64,000 nt of DNA, taken from assembly GCF_014596575.1 (NCBI RefSeq), contig NZ_NASZ01000020.1, forward strand, positions 1 to 64,000, written 5' to 3'. This document shows, piece after piece, positions 16,040 to 23,649 of this stretch. Both the position numbers and the translations under genes were made by a program. The notes under the pieces were generated by a model. The model had not been told where the DNA came from. It worked only from the letters and a program-made list of their open reading frames with translations, and did no database searches. Source of the stretch: Flavobacterium pokkalii (GTDB lineage Bacteria; Bacteroidota; Bacteroidia; Flavobacteriales; Flavobacteriaceae). Position 1 is the stretch's first letter. Each line of letters begins with the position of its first letter.

Positions 16040-16624
16040 TTAGATTAAGTTACTCAAATATTGGTACACTTTGTCAACCGGAAGCCCGATTACATTGGCA
16101 TAAGAACCTTCGATTTTAGAAACCCCAATAAAACCAATCCATTCCTGAATGCCATAAGCTCCGGCCTTATCAAAAGGTTGGTAATTTTCGATATAATAAT
16201 CAATGGCTTCGTCACTTAATTCGTTAAAAGTAACTTTCGTTATTTCGTAAATAACTTCCGTTTTTGAATTGGTTTTAAAGCAAACCGAAGTAATTACCTC
16301 GTGAGTGACATTGGATAAGGATTTTAAAATTTCAAAAGCATCGTTGCGGTCTTTTGGTTTTCCCAAAGCTTTTTCGTTATGCCAAACCAGAGTGTCGCTG
16401 GTTACTAATATTTCGTTTTCTTTTAATTCGCCATCAAATGCTGCGGCTTTAAGCTCGGCGAGATAATTGGTAATTTGCTCGCGCTTTAATTCCGGAGGAA
16501 AAATTTCTTCAATTTCTTTTAAGCGAATTTCAAAATCCAAATCCAAATCTTTGAAAAATTGCTGCCTTCGTGGAGAACCCGAAGCGAGAATGATTTGATA
16601 GTTTTTGAGTTTATTACGAAGCAT
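16040..16624 (-). CDS. maf: Maf-family nucleoside triphosphate pyrophosphatase
   Basis: 194 aa with the Maf signatures ASGSPRRQQFF near the N-terminus and TSDTLVWHNEKALGKPKD in the middle, then EWIGFIGVSKIEGSYANVIGLPV. Maf proteins hydrolyse dTTP/UTP or modified nucleotides and so clean the nucleotide pool; some affect septum formation. It overlaps the prenyltransferase gene upstream by 11 nt, which indicates translational coupling. Confidence 0.9.
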   Translation of the reverse strand: MLRNKLKNYQIILASGSPRRQQFFKDLDLDFEIRLKEIEEIFPPELKREQITNYLAELKAAAFDGELKENEILVTSDTLVWHNEKALGKPKDRNDAFEILKSLSNVTHEVITSVCFKTNSKTEVIYEITKVTFNELSDEAIDYYIENYQPFDKAGAYGIQEWIGFIGVSKIEGSYANVIGLPVDKVYQYLSNLI

Positions 16625-17543
16625 GGTTTTGTATGTTTAATGTGATAACTAAAATAGACAGAATTCCGAAAAATAAAATCCATTTCAGGAGTTTACTTAA
16701 ATGCGTAAAATCGGTTTTTGATTGTGCATTCCAAATTTTGATACTAAAATACAGCAAAGGTCCCAAAACAAAAAGTAAACTGTAAATCGTAGCCGGAATC
16801 AAATGATTTGGAATCAGATAACTATTGGTGTAATAAAGTAACGCAAGAATAGGAGCGAAGCTGATTAGAAAAAGTAGTTTGCCTGTTTTTTTTGTGCCTA
16901 AAGCAACAGCCAGAGTGCTCATTCCCTGTTGGGAATCACCTTCTGAATCTTCTAAATCTTTGACAATTTCGCGAAGCAAATTAATCAGAAAAGCAAAAAT
17001 AGCATAGTCTAAAAGTATCGAAAATAAGCTTCCCATGATTTTTTGATTAGCTGTATCCGTTGCCGGAAAAATATCAAAAATCCCAATAATTAATACACTT
17101 ACCGACAATAACAAAGCCACAACAATATTACCAATGAGCAGCATTTGTTTCAAACTCGTAGCATAAATATAAAGTGTTGCTGCAATGAAAACGAAAATGG
17201 CGGCAAAATTTGGACGCATAATCACATTGGCTAAATAAAAACCAATTGCAACTCCCGAAATTGTTAAGAAGGCATAAATATTATAAGCTTTGGCCTCCGA
17301 AATAAATTTGCCAACAATAACTTTATTGGGTTTGTTGATGGAATCAGTGGATTGGTCAAAAATATCATTGATTACATAACCGCCCGCCATAATCAACATA
17401 CTGCTTAAAACCAATAAACCGTATTGCCAGTCAGCAAGCGCCAAATCGATTTTTTGTAATTTTAAAAAACCATATCTGAAAACCAGCTGCATGAAAGCCA
17501 GCATTACTAAGTTTTTATATCGAATGAGATTGAGGAGGTTCAT
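16614..17543 (-). CDS. UbiA-family prenyltransferase (GGGP synthase-like)
   Basis: 309-aa polytopic membrane protein with about eight hydrophobic segments. The first Asp-rich motif is NDIFDQSTDSINKP (N59, D60, D63, D67) and the second is KDLEDSEGD, together binding Mg-diphosphate of the prenyl donor. Flavobacterial members are usually annotated as geranylgeranylglycerol-phosphate geranylgeranyltransferase-like; heme or quinone prenylation are alternatives. The leader carries an ACTCATAAC-type word repeat ending four bases before the ATG. The 3' end overlaps maf by 11 nt. Confidence 0.82.
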   Translation of the reverse strand: MNLLNLIRYKNLVMLAFMQLVFRYGFLKLQKIDLALADWQYGLLVLSSMLIMAGGYVINDIFDQSTDSINKPNKVIVGKFISEAKAYNIYAFLTISGVAIGFYLANVIMRPNFAAIFVFIAATLYIYATSLKQMLLIGNIVVALLLSVSVLIIGIFDIFPATDTANQKIMGSLFSILLDYAIFAFLINLLREIVKDLEDSEGDSQQGMSTLAVALGTKKTGKLLFLISFAPILALLYYTNSYLIPNHLIPATIYSLLFVLGPLLYFSIKIWNAQSKTDFTHLSKLLKWILFFGILSILVITLNIQNHAS

Positions 17544-17547
17544 TCTT

Positions 17548-17574
17548 GAGTTATGAGTTTTGGGTTATGAGTTG
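17548..17574 (-). repeat. ACTCATAAC-type word repeat just before UbiA-family start
   Basis: On the minus strand the leader reads two copies of an ACTCATAAC word separated by CCAAA, ending four bases before the ATG. The same words end 7-10 nt before the start codons at 36134, 40504 and (variant CTCACAAC) 25678. A further word block (repeated AGATTT/AGATT) fills 17627-17668 toward kdsC. Confidence 0.7.
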
Positions 17575-17664
17575 TCCGTTATCTGTTGATGGTTGAGAAA
17601 TCTATTTTTACTTTTAGTTTTAAATAAATCTGAAATCTAAAGTCAAAAATCTAAAATCTGCAAT

Positions 17665-18192
17665 CTAGTCGTGTTTTCCGTCAAAATTTGCCATCCATTT
17701 GCCCTGAACTTTCATAACTTGTTCAATTACGTCACGAACGGCACCTTTTCCACCATTTTTATGTGAAATATATTTTGAAATCCCTTTGATTTCCGGACAG
17801 GCATCCTGCGGACAGGTTGGTAAACCTACCAATTTCATTACCTGATAATCCGGAATATCGTCGCCCATGTATAAAATGTTTTCCTGTTTAATTTGGTTAA
17901 TTTCAATGTATTCATCAAAAGTTTCCACCTTATCCGGAGTACCCAAATGAATGTTTTTAATTCCTAAATTACGTAAGCGAACACGAACGCCTTCGTTGCT
18001 TCCGCCTGAAATAATACATACATTGTAGCCGCTTTCTACGGCTGCTTTCATGGCATAACCATCACGAATATTCATGGTTCGTAACATTTCGCCTTCGTTG
18101 TTTACAAATACGGAACCATCGGTTAGAACGCCATCTACGTCAAAAATAAAAGTAGTGATGTCGTTCATGATTTCTTTATAACTTTTTGCCAT
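17665..18192 (-). CDS. kdsC: KdsC-type 3-deoxy-D-manno-octulosonate 8-phosphate phosphatase
   Basis: HAD phosphatase of 175 aa that releases phosphate from Kdo-8-P during lipopolysaccharide core synthesis. Motif I is FIFDVDGVLTDG, motif II is ISGGSNEGV, and motif IV is ILYMGDDIPDYQVM. There is no cap domain, as in KdsC tetramers. The C-terminal NGGKGAVRDVIEQVM matches the family. Its start overlaps the DUF2520 gene by 17 nt. Acting in the cytoplasm; a close YrbI-like phosphatase of another sugar phosphate is the alternative. Confidence 0.88.
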   Translation of the reverse strand: MAKSYKEIMNDITTFIFDVDGVLTDGSVFVNNEGEMLRTMNIRDGYAMKAAVESGYNVCIISGGSNEGVRVRLRNLGIKNIHLGTPDKVETFDEYIEINQIKQENILYMGDDIPDYQVMKLVGLPTCPQDACPEIKGISKYISHKNGGKGAVRDVIEQVMKVQGKWMANFDGKHD

Positions 18193-18949
18193 TGTCTTGT
18201 ATGGATTGTGTTAGGGTTTTATATAAGTTTAATTGTTTTTTATCTTTTAAAAAAGCTTCGTGAGCCGCAATGGTTTTTTGGTCATTACGAATGGCCGGAC
18301 CGGTTTGGGCTTCTTTTGGAGAAAGTGTTTCCAGTTTGCGGAACGTTTCTTCCATTAAGGGTTTTAAAATGTCAAAAGGAATTTTATTTTCTGTGCAAAT
18401 TTCATTTCCAACTGCGAAGAGGTGATTGGTAAAATTATTAACAAAAACCGCTGCTACATGCAAGGCCTTTCGTTGTTCGGAATTGATAGCGAAGACTTTA
18501 TTTGAAATTGCCCGGACTACTTTTTCCAACACTTTGTAATCGGTGCCGTTTTCGCTTTCTAAGCAAATTGGAATGCCAGTGAAATCGACTGCTTTTCCTT
18601 TGGTGAAAGTTTGCAAAGGATAGAAAACGCCTTTTCGGTTATTGTTGTTCAAAATACTAAAAGGCATACTTCCGGAGGTGTGAACCACCAATCGGTTTTT
18701 GAACGGAAGTGCGTCAGAAACCGTAGCAATAGCATCGTCAGAAACGGCGATGATGTACAAATCGGCTTCTCCTAAAGCGTTGTAATTGGTGACGATTTTA
18801 TTTTCAGGAAGCAGATGAATTAAGCTTTCTTTTTTTCTGGCAAAAGCCTGAAACAATTCGATTTCATTGCTCGAATTTTCTAAATTTTGAAAGGTGCTGA
18901 TAAGATGCTGTGCCACATTTCCCGAACCAATAATGCTTACTTTAATCAT
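18176..18949 (-). CDS. Rossmann-like / DUF2520 oxidoreductase-like protein
   Basis: 257 aa. The N-terminal Rossmann fold has a GxGxxA dinucleotide-binding loop (VSIIGSGNVAQHLI), then YIIAVSDDAI and VVHTSGSMPF. The C-terminal helical DUF2520 domain contains ALHVAAVFVNNFTNHLF and the TGPAIRNDQKTIAAH motif, resembling the second domain of ketopantoate or pyrroline-5-carboxylate reductases. Reaction unknown. First gene of the DUF2520-kdsC-(UbiA-maf-mscS) run on the minus strand. Confidence 0.85.
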   Translation of the reverse strand: MIKVSIIGSGNVAQHLISTFQNLENSSNEIELFQAFARKKESLIHLLPENKIVTNYNALGEADLYIIAVSDDAIATVSDALPFKNRLVVHTSGSMPFSILNNNNRKGVFYPLQTFTKGKAVDFTGIPICLESENGTDYKVLEKVVRAISNKVFAINSEQRKALHVAAVFVNNFTNHLFAVGNEICTENKIPFDILKPLMEETFRKLETLSPKEAQTGPAIRNDQKTIAAHEAFLKDKKQLNLYKTLTQSIQDNGKKL

Positions 18950-19052
18950 AAGGGTAAAATTAACAAAAAAACTTAAGTACAGAATTCTAATATTTGTTAG
19001 AAAACCTAATTAAATAACTAAAGTCCAGCGATTATATTTTGTTGAAAATAAA

Positions 19053-19117
19053 AGAACCACAGCTTATAATGAATGACAAGAATTTATTTTGTCGAAATCA
19101 GTTTAATCTGTGGTTCT
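19053..19117 (-). terminator. Long nested hairpin downstream of ccsBA
   Basis: Outer stem AGAACCACAG / CTGTGGTTCT (10 bp, perfect) encloses an inner GACAA / TTGTC hairpin; on the minus strand the outer stem is followed by TTTATTTTC. It begins 20 nt beyond the ccsBA stop. The text of the arms (ACCACAGATTAAAC words) resembles the word-like repeats elsewhere in the window. Confidence 0.65.
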
Positions 19118-19136
19118 AATGATTTAGAAATCTAAA

Positions 19137-22100
19137 TTATTTTTTATTTTTCTTGTAATGCTTTTTATATTTTGGGTAGGTAAGAATACCAATAAGAGCA
19201 ATAGTTCCCATAGAATAATAAATCCAGTTTAAAGAATGCGCTTCTCCACTGGCGTAGGAATGTAATCCTACTAAGTGAAAGTTTACTCCGTAATAGGTAA
19301 ACAAAATGGAAATAAAAGCAAACATACTCATCAGATTAAAAATCCATTTTCCTCTCAAAGCCGGAACAAAACGGGCGTGAATTACAAAAGCATACACCAT
19401 AATACTAATCAAAGCCCAGGTTTCTTTTGGGTCCCAACCCCAATAACGTCCCCAGCTTTCATTAGCCCATTGTCCACCTAAAAAGTTTCCAATAGTCAAC
19501 ATGATTAATCCGATAGTTAAGGACATTTCGTTGATATAGGTGATTTCTTTGATGTTTAAACTCATTTTGGCTTTGTTTTTTTCGTTGGTAAAGAAAATTA
19601 ACAACAAGGCAACAAAACCAAGTATAAATCCTAATGCAAAAGGGCCGTAACTTGCCACGATAACTGCCACGTGAATCATTAACCAATACGAATTCAATAC
19701 CGGTTGCAGATTAGCAATTTCCGGGTCAATCCAGTTCATGTAAGCTGCCATCAAAATCATTGCCGTTACAAAGGCAGATGACGCAACAGTCAGTTTCGAT
19801 TTGATGTCAAAAGCCAATCCAAAGAACATCGTTGCCCAGGAAACGTAAACGATGGATTCGTAAGCATTACTCCAAGGCGCGTGACCTGAAATGTACCAAC
19901 GGGCAATTAAACCTGCGGTATGCAGCGCAAACAATAATCCGATGACGATGTGCATACCATTTACCAGATAATTCAAAGCTTTGTTTTCTTTGAAAATTTT
20001 GATAATAGTAAACAAAAGCATCAAAATCGCTGCGGTTAAATACCAATACGGCAATTTTTGGAACACATCATATTTGTTGTATAAAATCTCTAAATCGACT
20101 TTTCTTTCCGATGGAATTACTTTAGCGCCAAATTTCTTTTGGAAACCGTGAATACTTTCTAATAATTCATCCGCATTTTTATAATCGTCGGAAACGGAGG
20201 CATTGGTTAAAGAACCAAAATACAATGGTAAAACACTTTTGGTATAAGTTGAATCCATGCCTTTTAGTCCTGATTTTTCCACTTCGTTGAATGAAATCCA
20301 TTTGTTGTTTGGATCATTCGGAATCGGGAAAATCTTTAGGATATTTCCGCTTAAAGCTGATTCCATCAAATTGACTTTTTTGTCGGTTTCTACGAAATCT
20401 TTTTCAAACTGATTCGGGTTGGCCGCCTGATAAGCCGCTTCTAAATAAGGAGATAATTTGTAATTTCCTTCTTCGTCAAAAAAAGCAATGAAAGGCGCAT
20501 ATTTAGCTTTGGCATCAATACCTATAATTTTGCGGATGCTGTCATTGCCGCTTTTGATGTAAATCAAAGGAACTTCAACCCAAAGTTGTCCGTATTGCGA
20601 CATCGATAAAAATACCTGATCGGAATTCATGCCTTTGTATTCGTTTGCGTGACTTACTTTTCGCAATAATTCAGAAGAAAAGGTGTTAATTGGTTTCATT
20701 CTTCCGCCGGCATCCTGAATAATCAATCGGCCAAAACGAGCCGCGTGTTTTTCGGAAACTTTGTATTTAGTAATCAACGAATCCAGTTGCTTTTCTGTTG
20801 GAGCCACTCTTGCATGCATTTTTCCTGTTTTAGCATCTTCGGTATGAGTGTGATCGTGATTGTGCTCTTGTTCCGTATGCTCATGATTGTGGTCATGTCC
20901 TTCATGGTCATGGTCGTGATCCTGCATTTGTGCAAAACCATTGAAACTTAGGAATAGCACTAAAACCGTAATTAGTTTTTCTTTTTTCTCTTTAACCACT
21001 TCCAGTTTGCGTTTTAAATCGGCAAAACGGGAATGTTTCGTAAACATAATCGCCATCAATGAAAAGAATAAAATAAAATATCCGGTATAAGTGATGTAGG
21101 TTCCCCAGAAGTCGTGGTTTACCGAAAGTACTGTTCCTTTTTCGTCCGGGTCGAATGAAGCCTGAAAAAAACGATAACCTTGGTAATCCAAAACGTGATT
21201 CATATAAATTCTCGCATCGAATGGTTTTTCGGCAGAATCTATTACACTAACTTTACTTTCGTAAGAAGAATAACTTTTTTCGGTTCCGGGATATTTCTCG
21301 GCTATAAAATCGTTCAGTTTTATTTTGAATGGCAAAATATAAGCCTTACTTCCGTAGAATAAAGAGTATTCGATGTTGCCAATTTTAACCGTTTTAGGTT
21401 CGCCAGTTTTTCCTTTTGAACCCAATAATGTTACCTCTTTTTGTTGACCTTCGGCATTGATAGTTACTACCAAAGCATCTTCGTGGCTTTTGGCTTTAAA
21501 ATCGTTGTCAGATTCATAATCAATAGTTCCTCGAACGGCAGGATCAGGGAAAACAATGCGAATATCGCCAATACTGTAAAGCGAACGCATCATAAGCGGT
21601 TCTACTTTGTCTTTACTTACTGAGCCTTGTAACTTATCAGCCATTCGCATAAAGTTTCCTTCAAAAGGGGTTTCAATCGTGTAATCTTTTCCGTCAAAAG
21701 TGATGTTGATGGCTCCATCGGTGTGCTTGTTCAGGGCAAAAAGTACGTTGTGAATATTTTGCACTTCGCCTTCTTTCAGGAAATGTTCCTCACGACCGCC
21801 TGAACCGGCTTCAACTAATTTCATATACAAAGTTCCGTTCGCATCGGGTTTGATGTATTCTTTAGCTCCTAAAATGTAGTTTTTGTATTTAACTTCAAAA
21901 GGAGTATCGGCAAATTGTCCTGAAACCGAGAAATCGTTGTTGGTTACCGGAGAAAGCAGCACCGCTTTTTCAAATGTGCGACGTTTCATTTCGCCTTTGT
22001 ATTCGCCATCTACAAAAATAGTCAGAAAGGTTTTGTCGGAATAAAACTGACTTTCTGTTGCGCCTTCGCGAATAGGCATCACGCCTTCAAAACTAATGTA

Positions 22101-22391
22101 ACGGGTAATAAAAGCACCCAACAGAATTAAAATAAACGCTAAATGCAGCAGTAAACTTGCCCATTTTTCTTTTCGCCACAATTGGTAACGCTTGATGTTT
22201 CCTAAAAAGTTAATCATAAAAATGGCCATAATCCCTTCAAACCACCAGGTGTTGTACACCCAAATTCGGGCGGTATCGGTATTGTATTTACTCTCGATGA
22301 AAGTTCCTGTTGCCATCGCTACTGCAAAAGCCAGAAAAAGAAAAGCCATTAAGCGGGTAGAAAACAAAAAAGCGTAGATTTTTTTATCCAT
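19137..22391 (-). CDS. ccsBA: CcsBA fused cytochrome c biogenesis protein with His-rich loop
   Basis: 1084-aa membrane protein of System II cytochrome c assembly, which exports heme and attaches it to apocytochrome c outside the inner membrane. The N-terminal half is ResB/CcsB-like (membrane segments, then a large periplasmic domain with GEYKGEMKRRTFE and YQGYRFFQASFDPDEKGT). The C-terminal half is CcsA-like, with the heme-handling WWD motif WGRYWGWDPKETWALI. Between them, about residues 487-517, is a run of His/Asp/Glu with more than a dozen histidines, probably metal-binding. The start is set at the ATG of MDKKIYAFL, not at a GTG/TTG-type site 45 nt upstream. The fusion is common in Bacteroidota. 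Confidence 0.92.
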   Translation of the reverse strand: MDKKIYAFLFSTRLMAFLFLAFAVAMATGTFIESKYNTDTARIWVYNTWWFEGIMAIFMINFLGNIKRYQLWRKEKWASLLLHLAFILILLGAFITRYISFEGVMPIREGATESQFYSDKTFLTIFVDGEYKGEMKRRTFEKAVLLSPVTNNDFSVSGQFADTPFEVKYKNYILGAKEYIKPDANGTLYMKLVEAGSGGREEHFLKEGEVQNIHNVLFALNKHTDGAINITFDGKDYTIETPFEGNFMRMADKLQGSVSKDKVEPLMMRSLYSIGDIRIVFPDPAVRGTIDYESDNDFKAKSHEDALVVTINAEGQQKEVTLLGSKGKTGEPKTVKIGNIEYSLFYGSKAYILPFKIKLNDFIAEKYPGTEKSYSSYESKVSVIDSAEKPFDARIYMNHVLDYQGYRFFQASFDPDEKGTVLSVNHDFWGTYITYTGYFILFFSLMAIMFTKHSRFADLKRKLEVVKEKKEKLITVLVLFLSFNGFAQMQDHDHDHEGHDHNHEHTEQEHNHDHTHTEDAKTGKMHARVAPTEKQLDSLITKYKVSEKHAARFGRLIIQDAGGRMKPINTFSSELLRKVSHANEYKGMNSDQVFLSMSQYGQLWVEVPLIYIKSGNDSIRKIIGIDAKAKYAPFIAFFDEEGNYKLSPYLEAAYQAANPNQFEKDFVETDKKVNLMESALSGNILKIFPIPNDPNNKWISFNEVEKSGLKGMDSTYTKSVLPLYFGSLTNASVSDDYKNADELLESIHGFQKKFGAKVIPSERKVDLEILYNKYDVFQKLPYWYLTAAILMLLFTIIKIFKENKALNYLVNGMHIVIGLLFALHTAGLIARWYISGHAPWSNAYESIVYVSWATMFFGLAFDIKSKLTVASSAFVTAMILMAAYMNWIDPEIANLQPVLNSYWLMIHVAVIVASYGPFALGFILGFVALLLIFFTNEKNKAKMSLNIKEITYINEMSLTIGLIMLTIGNFLGGQWANESWGRYWGWDPKETWALISIMVYAFVIHARFVPALRGKWIFNLMSMFAFISILFTYYGVNFHLVGLHSYASGEAHSLNWIYYSMGTIALIGILTYPKYKKHYKKNKK

Positions 22392-22561
22392 TTCTATGGG
22401 ATTACATTGATATAAAAGTGTGGCAAAAGTACTCAAAAATGTTGAGTACTAAAGACGTACTTTTGTTAATTTAATCCAAAATTAAGTCACAAAGGCTTGC
22501 TGAATTTTAGTCGTTTTATGAAAAGATAAATGTTTTTTTATTTTGTAAATGGATCTTGCTT

Positions 22562-22927
22562 TTAGTGTGATAATAGTAATACAATCATTGCAATGATTGC
22601 AGGCATGGCTTGGGTAAAAAATATTTTTTTGCTGGCACTTATCGCTCCATAAATACCAGCAATAATTACACAGCTTAAAAAAAACGTAGCAATGTTTTTT
22701 TGCCAAATAAGATCAGTGATGCAAAAACTCCAAATCAATCCCGCTGCTAAGAAACCATTGTATAATCCTTGATTAGCTGCTAATCCTTTGGTTGGCGTGA
22801 ATAATTCAGCAGGCAAAGTTTTAAATGTTTTCTTGCCGATGGTTTCCCAAGCAAACATTTCAAAATACATAATGTAAAGATGTTCTATAGCCACAATGCC
22901 AATAAGAATTTTTGAAAAGATTTCCAT
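22562..22927 (-). CDS. DUF1304 small membrane protein
   Basis: 121 aa with four hydrophobic segments. The sequence IGIVAIEHLYIMYFEMFAWE and NQGLYNGFLAAGLIWS match the DUF1304 family of small integral membrane proteins, whose function is unknown. It lies 170 nt upstream of ccsBA on the same strand; that spacer shows no stable terminator, but a functional link is not implied. Confidence 0.82.
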   Translation of the reverse strand: MEIFSKILIGIVAIEHLYIMYFEMFAWETIGKKTFKTLPAELFTPTKGLAANQGLYNGFLAAGLIWSFCITDLIWQKNIATFFLSCVIIAGIYGAISASKKIFFTQAMPAIIAMIVLLLSH

Positions 22928-22972
22928 AGGTTTTATTTTTATGTGATACGATTAATTGCTTTTTCCCCATCG

Positions 22973-22999
22973 CTAGTGCAAGCGTCCCGCTTGTGCCCA
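22973..22999 (-). repeat. REP-like hairpin, left of RAYT
   Basis: Imperfect palindrome with core CAAGCG TCC CGCTTG (22979-22993). Its reverse complement matches the right element at 23608-23640 over 21 consecutive bases, so the two elements form inverted copies that bracket the RAYT gene. GC-rich compared with its surroundings. Confidence 0.85.
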
Positions 23000-23003
23000 C
23001 AAT

Positions 23004-23552
23004 TTAATTCATATCAATACTTAAAATAGTATGATCATCATTGCCATAATTTCTGGCACTACTGTATTTCCAATCTATTGGGTCGGTAACAAAACCTGTT
23101 TCAACAGGATTTTGATGAATGTAATTCAGTTTTTGTTCGAATACTTTTAAAGACCAAATTTCAATAGGTTGGTTGTGTTGTTGCCAAAATTGGTAATTAA
23201 CATTATTTGAGTTTTTTATTCCGGCTCGTGCAAACATCCACAACATCCATTCTTTTCTGCTTTCTTGTGGGTTGTCTTCTATCAGTTGGAGTATTTTTTT
23301 TGATGTAAATCCTTTAAAATCCCGAATTAATCCTGAAGGGTCGTTCAAAGCCGAACGAAAAATTAGATGAATATGACTAGGCATTATACAATAGCCATAA
23401 AGTTCCATTCCTTTATTCTTTCTGCAAAAATCCAAGGATTCAATGATGCAACTAAAATAGATATCTCTAGTAAAAACATCTATCCAGTTTACGGTAGCAA
23501 ACGAAATAAAATAAGCTCCCGATTTTTCACCAAACTTGTATTTTCTGCTCAT
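23004..23552 (-). CDS. REP-associated tyrosine transposase (RAYT, Y1 family)
   Basis: 182 aa single-strand DNA transposase of the Y1/HUH superfamily. The metal-binding HUH motif is H60-I-H62 in YCIMPSHIHLIF, and the candidate nucleophile is Y144 in KLNYIHQNPVETGFV; DWKYSSARNY near the end is typical of RAYTs. The N-terminal YKFGEKSGAYFISFATVNW also fits. Intact frame, single copy here, with REP-like hairpins in inverted orientation on both sides, the left one ending a few bases past the stop codon. RAYTs are thought to spread REP elements rather than to move themselves. Confidence 0.9.
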   Translation of the reverse strand: MSRKYKFGEKSGAYFISFATVNWIDVFTRDIYFSCIIESLDFCRKNKGMELYGYCIMPSHIHLIFRSALNDPSGLIRDFKGFTSKKILQLIEDNPQESRKEWMLWMFARAGIKNSNNVNYQFWQQHNQPIEIWSLKVFEQKLNYIHQNPVETGFVTDPIDWKYSSARNYGNDDHTILSIDMN

Positions 23553-23607
23553 GCTCTTTAATCAAGTATTTATAAAAATAAAAGCGTTTTTATTGGATTT
23601 TCTTTGC

Positions 23608-23640
23608 GGGCACAAGCGGGACGCTTGCGCGAGCTGGTAG
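23608..23640 (+). repeat. REP-like hairpin, right of RAYT
   Basis: Core hairpin CAAGCG GGA CGCTTG (23613-23627), inverted copy of the element at 22973-22999, followed by GCGAGCTGGTAG. A GGTAG-like tetranucleotide next to a REP hairpin is typical of RAYT-associated repeats. It lies 56 nt upstream of the RAYT start and 10 nt past the stop of the 440-aa gene. Confidence 0.85.
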
Positions 23641-23649
23641 TAATTTTTA

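Noticed and set aside
17627..17668. Possible CRISPR-like array from repeated AGATTT words
   Set aside because: Words are short, imperfect and contiguous, without regular spacers; no cas genes in the window.
20745..20951. Plus-strand open frame opposite the CcsBA histidine-rich loop
   Set aside because: Antisense image of the His/Asp codons; composition is an artefact of the repeat.
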